DNA of 64,000 bases from Pseudomonas petrae (GCF_021728295.1 NZ_JAKJXE010000004.1:62001-126000), one strand, 5' to 3'. Numbered from the stretch's first letter, positions 24,826 to 33,980 are shown. Program-made: numbers and translations. The notes: a model not told the origin generated them from the sequence alone.

Positions 24826-25836
24826 TTACTTGTACAGACCGATCTTGGTCAGCACGTCCTTGAAGTTGGCGCGGGTGATCAGCGTCACGTCGTCCATCGC
24901 GGTGTATTTCGCAGGCTCTTTGCCGGTGGTGACCCACTCGTACATCTGCAGGGCGGTGTTGTAGCCCTCTTTGTCAGGGCTGGGCAGCATCGAACCGAAG
25001 AAGCCGCTTTCCTTCTTCTTCAGCTCGTCGATGGCGTCAGTACCGTTGATGCCGATGCCGATCACGTTGGCCGGCGCGAAGCCAGCGCCCGCTGTGGCAC
25101 GCACGCCGCCCAGAACGGTGTTGTCGTTCATGCCGCCAACGATGAGGTTTTTCGCCCCGCTTGGCAGCTTGGGCAGGGCCGCACCTGTGGAGTCCATGCT
25201 GCCAGGCACGTCGAGGGTCTTCTGCGGCGCGAAGAGGATATGGTCTTCAGGCAAGCCGGCTTTCTTCAACGCATCCACCGAACCGTCGGTGCGCTTCTTG
25301 CCGGTGTCCAGCTCGTTGTAGGTGTTGATGATCGCGTAGGTTTCTTTCCAGTCCCAGTTGCGATTCTTCGCCTCGTCGGCCATGGCCGCGCCCTGTTTCT
25401 GGCCGACTTCGAACGCCGCCATGCCCAGGTACGGTACGTCTTCCATGAACTTGCCTTTGGCATCGACGAAACGGTCGTCGACGGCCATGACTTTCAAACC
25501 GTTTGCCTTGGCTTTGGCGACGATGGACGGGCCGAGGGAAACATCAGGCGGGCAGATGACAAACCCTTTGGCGCCGTTGGCGGCAAGGCTGTCGATGGCA
25601 GAAAGGGTTTTTTCACCGTCGGGAACAGCAATTTTGATGACTTCGAAACCGTGGTCTTTCCCGGCCTTTTCGGCAAACTGCCATTCGGTCTGGAACCAGG
25701 GCTCTTCAGCCTGCTTGACCAGAAAACCGATTTTGACCTTTTCGGCGTCAGCGGCGGATACACCGGCGCTCATGCCCAGAATGGCAGTGGCAACAGCAGC
25801 ACAGCACAGGGAACGAATCCCGTGGCGACTCAACAT
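24826..25836 (-). CDS. araF: L-arabinose-type periplasmic binding protein AraF
   Basis: 336 residues, with AAGGAG 7 bases before ATG 25836. A signal peptide ends near residue 29 (GMSAGVSAAD). The mature part is a type I sugar-binding protein: VKIGFLVKQAEEPWFQTEWQ and VICPPDVSLGPSIVAKAKA, with the hinge region NLIVGGMNDNTVLGGVRAT. The KQAEEPWFQTEW segment is characteristic of L-arabinose-binding proteins. It heads the araFGH operon. A possible FadR-type operator lies 100 bases upstream and a Crc/Hfq-type motif just before the RBS. Confidence 0.92.
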   Translation of the reverse strand: MLSRHGIRSLCCAAVATAILGMSAGVSAADAEKVKIGFLVKQAEEPWFQTEWQFAEKAGKDHGFEVIKIAVPDGEKTLSAIDSLAANGAKGFVICPPDVSLGPSIVAKAKANGLKVMAVDDRFVDAKGKFMEDVPYLGMAAFEVGQKQGAAMADEAKNRNWDWKETYAIINTYNELDTGKKRTDGSVDALKKAGLPEDHILFAPQKTLDVPGSMDSTGAALPKLPSGAKNLIVGGMNDNTVLGGVRATAGAGFAPANVIGIGINGTDAIDELKKKESGFFGSMLPSPDKEGYNTALQMYEWVTTGKEPAKYTAMDDVTLITRANFKDVLTKIGLYK

Positions 25837-25849
25837 AGCTAACTCCTTA

Positions 25850-25857
25850 TTTTTATT
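25850..25857 (-). promoter_or_regulatory. Crc/Hfq-type CA motif before araF
   Basis: On the minus strand AATAAAAA (an AANAANAA match) directly abuts the AAGGAG ribosome-binding site of araF, predicting Hfq/Crc repression of translation. Confidence 0.45.
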
Positions 25858-25934
25858 GACTAGCTACAGCGTTCAGCAGTGAGTGTCGGGGCGGTATGCA
25901 GCTTGAAACAGCGCAGTCCATCCGACTGAAAACA

Positions 25935-25956
25935 GTCATATCATATTATCAATGAC
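25935..25956. promoter_or_regulatory. Possible GntR-type operator upstream of araF
   Basis: GTCAT (25935) and ATGAC (25952) flank ATCATATTAT. The core differs by one base from the perfect palindrome ATCATATGAT found upstream of the neighbouring FadR-type gene, suggesting one regulator for both. Confidence 0.4.
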
Positions 25957-26000
25957 GCCTATGTAACCGAGTGTCACACATCATCGGCAGGGCGTTTGCG

Positions 26001-26879
26001 TCACCCCGCGAAGCGGTGCGAGGTCATGCCCTTAACGCCGATTTCCAGCTGAATCACAGACCCATCCAGCTCCAGCGCACCCTCCGCCGGCCGCGCGCTG
26101 GTGACAAATAAAGTAGTCATTTCGGGCCCACCGAACACGCAACTGGTCGGGTGACTGACCGGCAGTTCGACGATTCGGTCAACGCTGCCATCGGGGGCGA
26201 ACCGGATCAGGCAGCCCCCACCCCAGCGGGCGTTCCAGACAAAACCGTCTTCGTCCATCGCCGAGCCATCGGGTGCGCCGCGGGAATGCTCCTGGGCCCA
26301 CACCTCGCGCTCGCCGAGGGAGTGATCATCATTGATCGGGTAACGATAGATCACGCCGTCCAGGGTGTCGGCGGTCAGCACGGCTGAACCGTTGTCCGGC
26401 CAGACCAAGGTGTTGACGATGCCCTGTCCGTTCAGCAAAGACGCGACTGAGCCATCGCCGTCGACACTGTAAAGCCCACCGGATCGGCGCTGGATCGGCA
26501 AGTCACCGCCCTGCTCGTCCAGGTTGTTCTGCATCGTCCCCACCCACAGCCGACCCAGCCGGTCGCAACGGGCTTCGTTGGCACGGTTGCCCGCTACGGG
26601 GTCGGCGGCACACAGCAAAGAGACAGCAGGCTGATCGGACGGGGAATCGAGGTCGAGACGATGGACGCCGCTGGCGAGGGTGACCAGTGCGTCGCTTTGC
26701 GTGGTGAGTATGAAGGCGGAAACCGGCTCGCTGAACTGCCAGTGGGACAGCTTGCCTGCGTGCAGGCGCAACGCGCGAAAGCCGGCGATGTCGACCCAGT
26801 ACAACGCCTGGTGAGCATGGTCCCAGAACGGCCCTTCGGCCAATTTGAAACGCTGGTCGCAGACCGGCAGCCATTTCAT
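26001..26879 (-). CDS. SMP-30/gluconolactonase family protein, probable L-arabinolactonase
   Basis: 292 residues from ATG 26879 (AGGA upstream). Six-bladed beta-propeller of the SMP-30/LRE family. The metal-site glutamate is in KLAEGPFWDHAHQALYWVD, and the NEARCDRLGRLWVGTM and GAPDGSAMDEDGFVWNA motifs carry the conserved Asn and Asp ligands. These enzymes open sugar lactones. Next to an arabinose-type importer, the likely step is hydrolysis of L-arabino-1,4-lactone in the oxidative arabinose pathway. The dehydrogenase and dehydratase of that route are not in the window. Confidence 0.85.
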   Translation of the reverse strand: MKWLPVCDQRFKLAEGPFWDHAHQALYWVDIAGFRALRLHAGKLSHWQFSEPVSAFILTTQSDALVTLASGVHRLDLDSPSDQPAVSLLCAADPVAGNRANEARCDRLGRLWVGTMQNNLDEQGGDLPIQRRSGGLYSVDGDGSVASLLNGQGIVNTLVWPDNGSAVLTADTLDGVIYRYPINDDHSLGEREVWAQEHSRGAPDGSAMDEDGFVWNARWGGGCLIRFAPDGSVDRIVELPVSHPTSCVFGGPEMTTLFVTSARPAEGALELDGSVIQLEIGVKGMTSHRFAG

Positions 26880-26893
26880 GGAAAATTTCCTGC

Positions 26894-26901
26894 TTATTAT
26901 T
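26894..26901 (-). promoter_or_regulatory. Crc/Hfq-type CA motif before the lactonase
   Basis: On the minus strand AATAATAA, an exact AANAANAA match, lies 14 bases before the start codon and next to the AGGA site. Confidence 0.5.
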
Positions 26902-26955
26902 GTAGGTCCGTGAGCCACTCAAAAAGCTCACCTGTCAAACGTCAAACTCGGCCGG

Positions 26956-27666
26956 TCATGAGTTGCGCGACAACGGTTGTTCCCGAGAACGAGCAATCAC
27001 TTCACCGGCGTTTTCAATCAGGCTCATGCAGGCCCAGACACCCCGCGCCGAATCCCGGTTGGCGATGGCGTCCGCCAGATCCTTGTGCAACGGCAACGTC
27101 CTGCCCAGCTCTCCGGGCACCGCAGACGACACTTCGAACGAGATCGCCAGCAACGCGCCCAGTGCCGGCAGCATCTGCTCAATGAACTGGTTATGACTCG
27201 CCGCGAGCACCGCTTCATGGAAGCGTTGGTCCGCCGCGTTGTAATCACCGAGGTCGGCGACGCTGGCCGCCAGCCGAACGTAAGCCGCCTGAATCCCGGC
27301 AATCTGTTCCGGTGTCGCCCTTTCACACGCCCAACGCACGGCCATCGGTTCAATGGCGCGCCTTAAATCCAGCAGGTCCAGCACAAAACTTTCCGGCAGA
27401 CCTTTTGCCGCCAGCCACCCCACCACTTGTGGGTCAAACAGATTCCAGCTGCGCACCGGCAATACCCGCGTGCCTACCTTGGGCCCGACTTCCAGCAACC
27501 CCTTCGCCACCAATGTCTTGATGGCCTCGCGAATCACCGTCCGGCTGACCCCGAATTCTTCACCCAACGCCGCTTCAACCTTCAGCGACTGCCCCGGCAT
27601 CACGCTGCCTTGAGCAATCCAGGCTCCCAGGCGGTCTACCGTCGACGCGTGAAAACTGCTGCTCAT
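26956..27666 (-). CDS. FadR-subfamily GntR regulator of the sugar locus
   Basis: 236 residues. An N-terminal GntR winged helix (LKVEAALGEEFGVSRTVIRE AIKTLVAKGLLE) is joined to a helical FCD effector domain with metal-binding histidines (DQRFHEAVLAASHN; later LHKDLADAI). Regulators of this type control sugar-acid and pentose catabolism. It lies 76 bases upstream of the lactonase on the same strand and divergent from the epimerase gene. The palindrome ATCATATGAT 45 bases before its start and a near copy before araF suggest it represses itself and araFGH. Confidence 0.88.
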   Translation of the reverse strand: MSSSFHASTVDRLGAWIAQGSVMPGQSLKVEAALGEEFGVSRTVIREAIKTLVAKGLLEVGPKVGTRVLPVRSWNLFDPQVVGWLAAKGLPESFVLDLLDLRRAIEPMAVRWACERATPEQIAGIQAAYVRLAASVADLGDYNAADQRFHEAVLAASHNQFIEQMLPALGALLAISFEVSSAVPGELGRTLPLHKDLADAIANRDSARGVWACMSLIENAGEVIARSREQPLSRNS

Positions 27667-27707
27667 TGATCCGCCCCTATTTGCGGTGTGTTCCGTAAAT
27701 TGAGGCT

Positions 27708-27723
27708 AATGATCATATGATTA
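27708..27723. promoter_or_regulatory. Palindromic operator candidate upstream of the FadR-type gene
   Basis: AATGATCATATGATTA contains the perfect palindrome ATCATATGAT (27712-27721). It lies in the 376-base gap between the regulator and the divergent epimerase. The remainder of the gap is AT-rich with no gene. Confidence 0.5.
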
Positions 27724-28001
27724 GGAGTCAAACGCCTGTACAGACGGGCAATCCTGGGCTAGACCTTCCCGCGTCAGGACGGACACTGCCTTTCGCCAAA
27801 TAGTATTACAATTTATTTTTAAAGCGAGTGATTTTGATCTATAACTCGAAATATCAGGGCCAACAGGCTCAAATAGTATGACCAATCACTGAATGCCGCG
27901 CCTTGGCGCCGTCGCGACGGGCCGCAGCGCTCGAGCAACAAGGGTGCTGCCTTCGGGCAACACCCGTGACACCGCCCGTAGCAAGATGCTCACAACTACA
28001 T

Positions 28002-28029
28002 GCCCATAAAAACATGCCCATAAAAACAA
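28002..28029 (+). promoter_or_regulatory. Duplicated CCCATAAAAACA and Crc/Hfq-type CA motif before the epimerase
   Basis: GCCCATAAAAACA occurs twice in a row; the second copy runs into AAAAACAA (28022-28029), an AANAANAA match, followed by the AAGGAT ribosome-binding site and ATG 28043. Similar sequence precedes the purine permease. Confidence 0.5.
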
Positions 28030-28042
28030 AAGGATCGAAGCA

Positions 28043-29185
28043 ATGAGAAAGACGCTTATACCTGCCATAGGCCTGTCGCTGATGGCCGCCGCCCTGCAAG
28101 TGCACGCCGCCGGACTGTCCACCGAACACGGCGCTTTCGGCAAACTCGCCGATGGCACTCCCGTCGAGAAATACACCCTGCGCAACAGCCAGGGCATGCA
28201 AGCCACCGTCATCACCTACGGCGGCACACTGCAGTCGCTACTGGTGCCGGACAAGCACGGCAAGGCTGAGGACGTGGTCCTGGGCTTCGATGATGTGGAC
28301 GGCTACGTCAAAGGCACCGCGTTTTTCGGCGCCACCATTGGCCGCTTCGGCAATCGCCTGGCGGGCGGCAAGTTCGCCCTGGATGGCAAGAGCTATCAGG
28401 TACCGCTGAACGACAAGACCAACTCACTGCATGGCGGCCCGAAAGGCTTCGACAAGCAGATCTGGAAGGCTGAAGAGGTCAAGGACAAAGGCTCGGTCGG
28501 GGTCAAGCTGACGTACGTCTCGGTCGATGGCGAGATGGGTTTTCCCGGTACGCTGAAAACCGAAGTCACCTACAGCCTGAACGACAAGAACGAGCTGCGC
28601 ATCCAGTACCACGCGACAACGGACAAACCGACCGTCCTCAACCTCACCAATCACAGCTACTTCAACCTGGCGGGCGCGGGTAACGGCGACATCCTTGATC
28701 AGGTGGCGGTGGTGCATGCTGCGCATTACACGCCGGTCAACGAGACGCTGATCCCGACCGGCGAGCTGCCGCCAGTGGCCGGCACACCGTTTGACTTCCT
28801 CAAGCCAGTCGCCTTCGGCAAGCGCATCCGTGAAGACAACGCGCAGCTCAAGTTTGCTGAACCGACCCAGGGCGGCTACGACCACAACTGGGTGCTCGAG
28901 ACCAAGGGCAAGCTGTCGAATCTGGCAGCGGACGTGGTCGATCCGAAGTCGGGTCGCCGTTTGCAGTTGTTTACCACCGAGCCTGGCGTTCAGCTGTACA
29001 CGGGCAACTTCCTCGACGGCACCGTCAAAGGCAAGGGCGGCAAGATCTACCCGCATTGGGGCGCGTTCACGCTGGAAACCCAGCACTACCCGGACTCGCC
29101 TAACCAGCCAGCCTTCCCATCCACGCGCTTGGACCCAGGCAAGGCCTACACCCAGACCACTGTGTTCAAATTCCTGAACAAGTGA
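28043..29185 (+). CDS. galM: Aldose 1-epimerase (mutarotase), exported form
   Basis: 380 residues. A clear signal peptide (MRKTLIPAIGLSLMAAALQV, cleavage after HA or AA) means a periplasmic enzyme, unlike the cytoplasmic E. coli GalM. It interconverts alpha and beta anomers of sugars. The catalytic acid is His204 in NLTNHSYFNLAG, a second active-site His is at about 130 (TNSLHGGPKGF), and the base is Glu345 in TLETQHYPDSPNQPAFPS. It is divergent from the FadR-type regulator and beside an arabinose-type importer, so it probably prepares the anomer taken up by AraF. Confidence 0.93.
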   Translation: MRKTLIPAIGLSLMAAALQVHAAGLSTEHGAFGKLADGTPVEKYTLRNSQGMQATVITYGGTLQSLLVPDKHGKAEDVVLGFDDVDGYVKGTAFFGATIGRFGNRLAGGKFALDGKSYQVPLNDKTNSLHGGPKGFDKQIWKAEEVKDKGSVGVKLTYVSVDGEMGFPGTLKTEVTYSLNDKNELRIQYHATTDKPTVLNLTNHSYFNLAGAGNGDILDQVAVVHAAHYTPVNETLIPTGELPPVAGTPFDFLKPVAFGKRIREDNAQLKFAEPTQGGYDHNWVLETKGKLSNLAADVVDPKSGRRLQLFTTEPGVQLYTGNFLDGTVKGKGGKIYPHWGAFTLETQHYPDSPNQPAFPSTRLDPGKAYTQTTVFKFLNK

Positions 29186-29445
29186 CCATTTGGGTGTAAA
29201 AAACGGCGCGGCAGGGCGACCTAAAACGTTGTTGCTGCCGCATCGGACAGTGCTTCATGCCCCCATGCCGCCGCTGAAACCGCTCAAAACCGGGGTCAGC
29301 CACTCATTCGTAAGGGTGGGCGACCGTTTGCTCACCGTTCTGTACTAAAGCTAACCATTTGGCTTAGAAAGCTAACTTCGAGTGAATTTTCCTGGCAGTG
29401 ACGACTCAGTTACAAAGAGAGTGACTGATAGGGAGGTTTGCAAGC

Positions 29446-29670
29446 GTGGCACAGTACAAGCATTTCAGAATCGATTATCTGCTGCACGGCAGCTACAAAA
29501 GCTTCTACATCAGCGCTGAAGCCATGGACAACGCATCTGCCTGGCACTGGGCTTCGGTGGATGCGGGGTTTGGGCAGATTCCCAAATACCGTTCGGATCG
29601 AGTCCCCAAGGTGACCAAGCCAAAAGCCGAGCAACTGGGTTTGACCGACGTTGAGTGGGCCGAGTCCTGA
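29446..29670 (+). CDS. Small conserved pseudomonad protein
   Basis: 74 residues starting with GTG 29446, with GGGAGG 9 bases upstream. The sequence (YKHFRIDYLLHGSYKSFYIS..AWHWASVDAGFG) is aromatic-rich, with no signal or membrane segment. It resembles small DUF proteins common in Pseudomonas (possibly DUF6555), recalled rather than checked. It is flanked by long gaps, so it is probably monocistronic. The function is unknown. Confidence 0.65.
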   Translation: MAQYKHFRIDYLLHGSYKSFYISAEAMDNASAWHWASVDAGFGQIPKYRSDRVPKVTKPKAEQLGLTDVEWAES

Positions 29671-29934
29671 TCAGCCGATCAGGGCTTGCTCATCTGCTGA
29701 CCTTTTCGCTGGCCCACATGAGTTTACCCACGGAAATTTGCCTTGGCAGCGCGTCATTATTGACGCGCTGCCTGGCATCCCGACGCCTGATGCCTCCCTC
29801 GATTTACCTCGCCCCTTCCAAGCCTTATCGGCAGAGAATTCTGACGATTAACACGCTGCATCGGCGCCATTGGCAAACCTGATCATTAAACGACCATTGC
29901 AGCTAAGGCCTTGCAAATACAGGCTTACAGAAAC

Positions 29935-29943
29935 TTATCCACA
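29935..29943 (+). other. Consensus DnaA-box sequence
   Basis: TTATCCACA exactly matches the DnaA box. A related GTGGACAA follows about 20 bases on. Only one exact box is visible in the 389-base gap between the small protein and mtnP, so this is not an origin. The rest of the gap holds the mtnP terminator and no gene I can support. Confidence 0.35.
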
Positions 29944-30021
29944 GAGATATTCACGCTTTCCGTGGACAACTTTTTCAACGAAATGGCGTTGACTTTGTTG
30001 CCCTCTCCGGCCTAGCCAGCG

Positions 30022-30059
30022 TTTAAAAAAAACCCCCGCCAGCGTAACGATTTCCTGGC
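30022..30059 (-). terminator. Terminator of the nagZ-mtnP operon
   Basis: On the minus strand GCCAG and CTGGC pair around a loop and are followed by GGGGGTTTTTTTT, immediately after the mtnP stop codon. Confidence 0.75.
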
Positions 30060-30809
<750 letters not shown>

Positions 30810-31823
30810 TTATTCGATCAATTGAGCAGCGCGCAGGGCGGTCAGCGCCGCCAGCCAGCGGGGATGCTGCCGGTACTCGGTGGACGCCATGCCCTGTCCA
30901 CGCATTCTGTGAAGTCGCGCCGCAGGAGGCGAAACCTTCAAGCGCTGCGCCGCGCTCAACGCCAGCTCAGCCGCAGCGCGGTCGTTACAGACCAATCCCA
31001 TATCGCAACCGGCCGTGAGCGCCGCCTCGATGCGGCTGGCGGCGTCACCCACCACATGGGCGCCGGCCATCGACAGGTCATCGCTGAAGATCACGCCCTC
31101 AAATCCCAGCTCGCCGCGCAGGATGTCCTGCAGCCAGCGGCGGGAAAAGCCCGCCGGCTGCGGATCGACCCGGGGATAGATCACGTGGGCAGGCATGACC
31201 GCTGCCAGGTGTTTGCTCAAGCGCTGAAAGGGCACCAGGTCGTTGGCGCGGATCGTTTCCAGACTGCGCTCGTCATTGGGGATAGCCACATGAGAGTCAG
31301 CCTCGGCCCAGCCATGCCCGGGAAAATGCTTGCCTGTGGCGGCCATGCCCGCTGCGTTCATGCCCCGGATAAAAGCGCCCGCCAGTACCGCCGCCCGCTC
31401 GGGGTCGCCTTCGAACGAACGGGTACCGACGACCGCACTGCGTTGATAGTCCAGATCAAGCACCGGCGCAAAGCTGAGGTCCAGCCCTACCGCCAGCACT
31501 TCGGTTGCCATCAGCCAGCCGCAATGCTCGGCGAGGGTTTCTGCACTCGGATGCCCGGCAATGGCGCGCATCGGCGGCAACCGCACAAAACCCTGGCGCA
31601 GGCGCTGGACCCGGCCGCCCTCTTGATCGACAGCGAGCAGCAACTCGGGACGAATGGCGCGAATGGACGCGCAGAGCTCACGAACTTGCCGTGGGCTCTC
31701 GATGTTGCGCGCGAAAATGATCAGGCCGCCCACTTCGGGCTGACGCAGAAACTGACGGTCTTCGGAGGTCAGCCAGGTACCGGCGACGTCCACCATCAGG
31801 GAGCCTTGCAGGCCAGAACTCAT
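30810..31823 (-). CDS. nagZ: Beta-N-acetylhexosaminidase NagZ
   Basis: 337 residues, cytoplasmic glycoside hydrolase family 3 enzyme that removes GlcNAc from anhydro-muropeptides during cell-wall recycling, making the signal for AmpC induction. Motifs are GGLIIFARNIESPRQVRELC, LLAVDQEGGRVQRL, the catalytic-loop ATGKHFPGHGWAEADSHVAI with the Asp/His dyad, and GVIFSDDLSMAGAHVVGDA with the nucleophile Asp. ATG 31823 has AAGGAT upstream. It sits downstream of psrA as in other pseudomonads. Confidence 0.95.
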   Translation of the reverse strand: MSSGLQGSLMVDVAGTWLTSEDRQFLRQPEVGGLIIFARNIESPRQVRELCASIRAIRPELLLAVDQEGGRVQRLRQGFVRLPPMRAIAGHPSAETLAEHCGWLMATEVLAVGLDLSFAPVLDLDYQRSAVVGTRSFEGDPERAAVLAGAFIRGMNAAGMAATGKHFPGHGWAEADSHVAIPNDERSLETIRANDLVPFQRLSKHLAAVMPAHVIYPRVDPQPAGFSRRWLQDILRGELGFEGVIFSDDLSMAGAHVVGDAASRIEAALTAGCDMGLVCNDRAAAELALSAAQRLKVSPPAARLHRMRGQGMASTEYRQHPRWLAALTALRAAQLIE

Positions 31824-31916
31824 AGGAAGATCCTTCAACAACCAATGCTCAGGCCGGCATGGTGAGGGATCGAAGGATGTGATGCAAATTACGCCACCGC
31901 CGGCCGGTGGCGCGCG

Positions 31917-32627
31917 TCAGACCTTGGCAGGCACCGGTGCCGAGGTTTTGGTCCGGGGGCGAAGTTGTGCGGTGAGCATGGCGTTGTCGGTGACGCCCGT
32001 TTCGGCACGCATGCCGGCCGCCAGGAACGGCACCATCAGGCGCATGACCTGCTCGATGGACGTGTTGACGCCGAAATCGGTCTCCGCGATGGCACGCAGT
32101 GCCTTGATGCCGGACATGCTGAAGGCCGCAGCGCCCAACATGAAGTGGACCCGCCAGAACAGTTCGATGGGGGGAATGCGCGGGGCCGCTTCGTTGACCA
32201 GCAGCATGTAACGGCGGAACACCTTCCCGTACATGTCCTCGAGATAACGCCGCAGGTGGCCCTGGCTCTGGCTGAACGCCAGGCCCAGCAGGCGCATGAA
32301 GATGGACAGGTCATTACCGCTGCGCGGCTGAACGACCAATGCCTGTTCGACGAGGATTTCGAGCAGCTCTTCAAGGGTGGGTTTGTTTTCAGGCTTGGCC
32401 TGGCGGCGTTCCAGCTCGCGGTCGAGACTGACGCAAAAAGGCCCGAGGAAGCGGGAGAATACCGCCTGGATAAGGGCCTTCTTTGAACCGAAGTGGTAGT
32501 TCACCGCTGCCAGATTGACTGACGCCTTGCTGGTGATCAGCCGCAACGAGGTTTCGGCAAAACCCTTCTCGGCAAATAGCTGCTCCGCTGCATCGAGAAT
32601 TCGTTCAACTGTTTCCGACTGAGCCAT
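31917..32627 (-). CDS. psrA: TetR-family fatty-acid-responsive regulator PsrA
   Basis: 236 residues. TetR helix-turn-helix at residues 8-55 (RILDAAEQLFAEKGFAETSL..ASVNLAAVNYHFGSKKALIQ) and a C-terminal ligand domain. In Pseudomonas PsrA binds long-chain acyl-CoA or oleate, represses itself and fadBA and activates rpoS. The identification is secured by three things: the position between nagZ and lexA, the length, and a perfect PsrA box (GAAAC-N4-GTTTC) 28 bases upstream of the start. fadBA also lies in this window. Confidence 0.93.
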   Translation of the reverse strand: MAQSETVERILDAAEQLFAEKGFAETSLRLITSKASVNLAAVNYHFGSKKALIQAVFSRFLGPFCVSLDRELERRQAKPENKPTLEELLEILVEQALVVQPRSGNDLSIFMRLLGLAFSQSQGHLRRYLEDMYGKVFRRYMLLVNEAAPRIPPIELFWRVHFMLGAAAFSMSGIKALRAIAETDFGVNTSIEQVMRLMVPFLAAGMRAETGVTDNAMLTAQLRPRTKTSAPVPAKV

Positions 32628-32654
32628 GGTTCAACGCCTGACAAACACGTGTTT

Positions 32655-32668
32655 GAAACATACGTTTC
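32655..32668. promoter_or_regulatory. PsrA box upstream of psrA
   Basis: GAAACATACGTTTC is a perfect inverted repeat matching the known PsrA operator (G/C)AAAC(N2-4)GTTT(G/C). Its place near the psrA start indicates autorepression. Confidence 0.85.
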
Positions 32669-32794
32669 ATACACAGCACTGTCAACCCTGAGCGTCCGCT
32701 TTCTGTCCATGCGGTCACGGGCATTTAACCATACAAACCGCGGCCTGTAGCCATTCGTGGAAGGGGCTGACTGCAGGCATGGCGAAAAGGACCA

Positions 32795-32822
32795 TTGCCA
32801 AGACCCAAGCACTGTATATAAT
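32795..32822 (+). promoter_or_regulatory. Sigma-70 promoter of lexA-sulA
   Basis: TTGCCA (32795-32800) and TATAAT (32817-32822) are separated by 16 bases. The -10 hexamer lies inside the first LexA box. Confidence 0.7.
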
Positions 32823-32827
32823 CCCAG
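32812..32827. promoter_or_regulatory. LexA (SOS) box 1
   Basis: CTGTATATAATCCCAG fits CTG-N10-CAG with the usual TATA-rich centre and covers the -10 hexamer. Confidence 0.9.
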
Positions 32828-32830
32828 TCA

Positions 32831-32846
32831 CTGTATAAAAAGCCAG
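32831..32846. promoter_or_regulatory. LexA (SOS) box 2
   Basis: CTGTATAAAAAGCCAG fits CTG-N10-CAG, 19 bases (centre to centre) from box 1 and 4 bases before the lexA start. Twin boxes are usual for autoregulated lexA. Confidence 0.9.
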
Positions 32847-32850
32847 AGCG

Positions 32851-33465
32851 ATGCACATGATCAAACTGACGTCACGCCAAGCCGAGATTCTGGACTTCAT
32901 CAAGCGCTGCCTGGAAGACAACGGCTACCCGCCGACGCGCGCTGAAATCGCTCAGGAGCTGGGCTTCAAATCGCCCAACGCCGCCGAAGAACACCTGAAA
33001 GCACTCGCCCGCAAAGGCGCCATCGAAATGACCCCGGGCGCCTCCCGCGGCATTCGTATCCCCGGCTTCGAAGCCAAACCCGATGACAACGGCCTGCCGA
33101 TCATTGGCCGCGTAGCAGCGGGCGCGCCGATCCTGGCCCAGCAGCACATCGAAGAATCCCTCGCCATCAACCCGGCCTTCTTTCACCCGAGTGCAGATTA
33201 CCTGCTGCGGGTACACGGGATGAGCATGAAAGACGTCGGCATTCTCGACGGCGACCTGCTGGCCGTCCACACCACTCGCGAAGCACGCAACGGCCAGATC
33301 GTTGTGGCGCGAATCGGTGACGAGGTCACGGTCAAACGCTTCAAGCGTGAGGGCAACAAGGTCTGGCTGCTGGCCGAGAACGCCGATTTCGCACCGATCG
33401 AAGTGAATCTCAAAGATCAGGATCTTGTCATTGAAGGCTTGAGCGTCGGCGTGATACGTCGATAA
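32851..33465 (+). CDS. lexA: SOS repressor LexA
   Basis: 204 residues, the length of P. aeruginosa LexA. The N-terminal winged helix ([40 protein letters not shown]) binds SOS boxes. The C-terminal S24 peptidase domain has the self-cleavage site Ala90-Gly91 (GRVAAGAPI), nucleophile Ser125 ([10 protein letters not shown]) and Lys162 (DEVTVKRF). RecA-promoted self-cleavage derepresses the regulon. I chose ATG 32851 because this numbering matches the family; ATG 32857 is possible. Two LexA boxes overlap the promoter, and sulA follows after 11 bases. Confidence 0.97.
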   Translation: MHMIKLTSRQAEILDFIKRCLEDNGYPPTRAEIAQELGFKSPNAAEEHLKALARKGAIEMTPGASRGIRIPGFEAKPDDNGLPIIGRVAAGAPILAQQHIEESLAINPAFFHPSADYLLRVHGMSMKDVGILDGDLLAVHTTREARNGQIVVARIGDEVTVKRFKREGNKVWLLAENADFAPIEVNLKDQDLVIEGLSVGVIRR

Positions 33466-33476
33466 GGAGAACGTAG

Positions 33477-33980
33477 ATGCAGTTCCCACAGACACCGCAA
33501 CAACATGCACAACTGCCGCTGTTCGAAGCATTCATGGCGCCCGGCGTGCCAATGCTCGACGTTCCGCTATTGCAGGTTCCGACGCTGGCAGAGATGGCCG
33601 AGTCGCCCTGGAGCAACGAACCAGAAGTCTTTAGTGAATTGTCTTTGCGCGGCGCTGCCGGGAACTGCCTCAACTTGCTGGCGCCGATCCTGCGCGAGTT
33701 GAGTCAGGACACCAATGATCGCTGGCTGACGCTGGTCGCACCGCCCGCCAGTGTGACCCAGGCATGGCTGCGTGACGCGGGTCTGAATCGGGAACGTATT
33801 ATTCTGATGCACCCGCGCGGGACTCAAAGCGCGCTGGAGCTGACCCGTGAGGTCTTGCGCCTGGGCCGCAGCCATACGGTGGTCAGCTGGATCAATCCAA
33901 TCTCAGGCAGTGCGCGCCAGCAACTGGCAAGCGCAGCACGTATCGGCGACGCGCAGAGCCTCAACATTCGTCTGGGCTGA
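33477..33980 (+). CDS. sulA: SOS cell-division inhibitor SulA
   Basis: 167 residues, AAGGAG 9 bases upstream. SulA binds FtsZ and stops division while DNA is repaired. Recognisable segments are FSELSLRGAAGNCLNLLAPI, DRWLTLVAPPASVTQAWLRD, and LELTREVLRLGRSHTVVSW. In Pseudomonas sulA is in the lexA operon, as here, so it is induced by the two LexA boxes upstream of lexA. E. coli has it elsewhere with its own box. Confidence 0.93.
   Translation: MQFPQTPQQHAQLPLFEAFMAPGVPMLDVPLLQVPTLAEMAESPWSNEPEVFSELSLRGAAGNCLNLLAPILRELSQDTNDRWLTLVAPPASVTQAWLRDAGLNRERIILMHPRGTQSALELTREVLRLGRSHTVVSWINPISGSARQQLASAARIGDAQSLNIRLG

Noticed and set aside
29935..29943. Replication origin
   Set aside because: Only one exact DnaA box, with no dnaA, dnaN, rpmH or parAB nearby.
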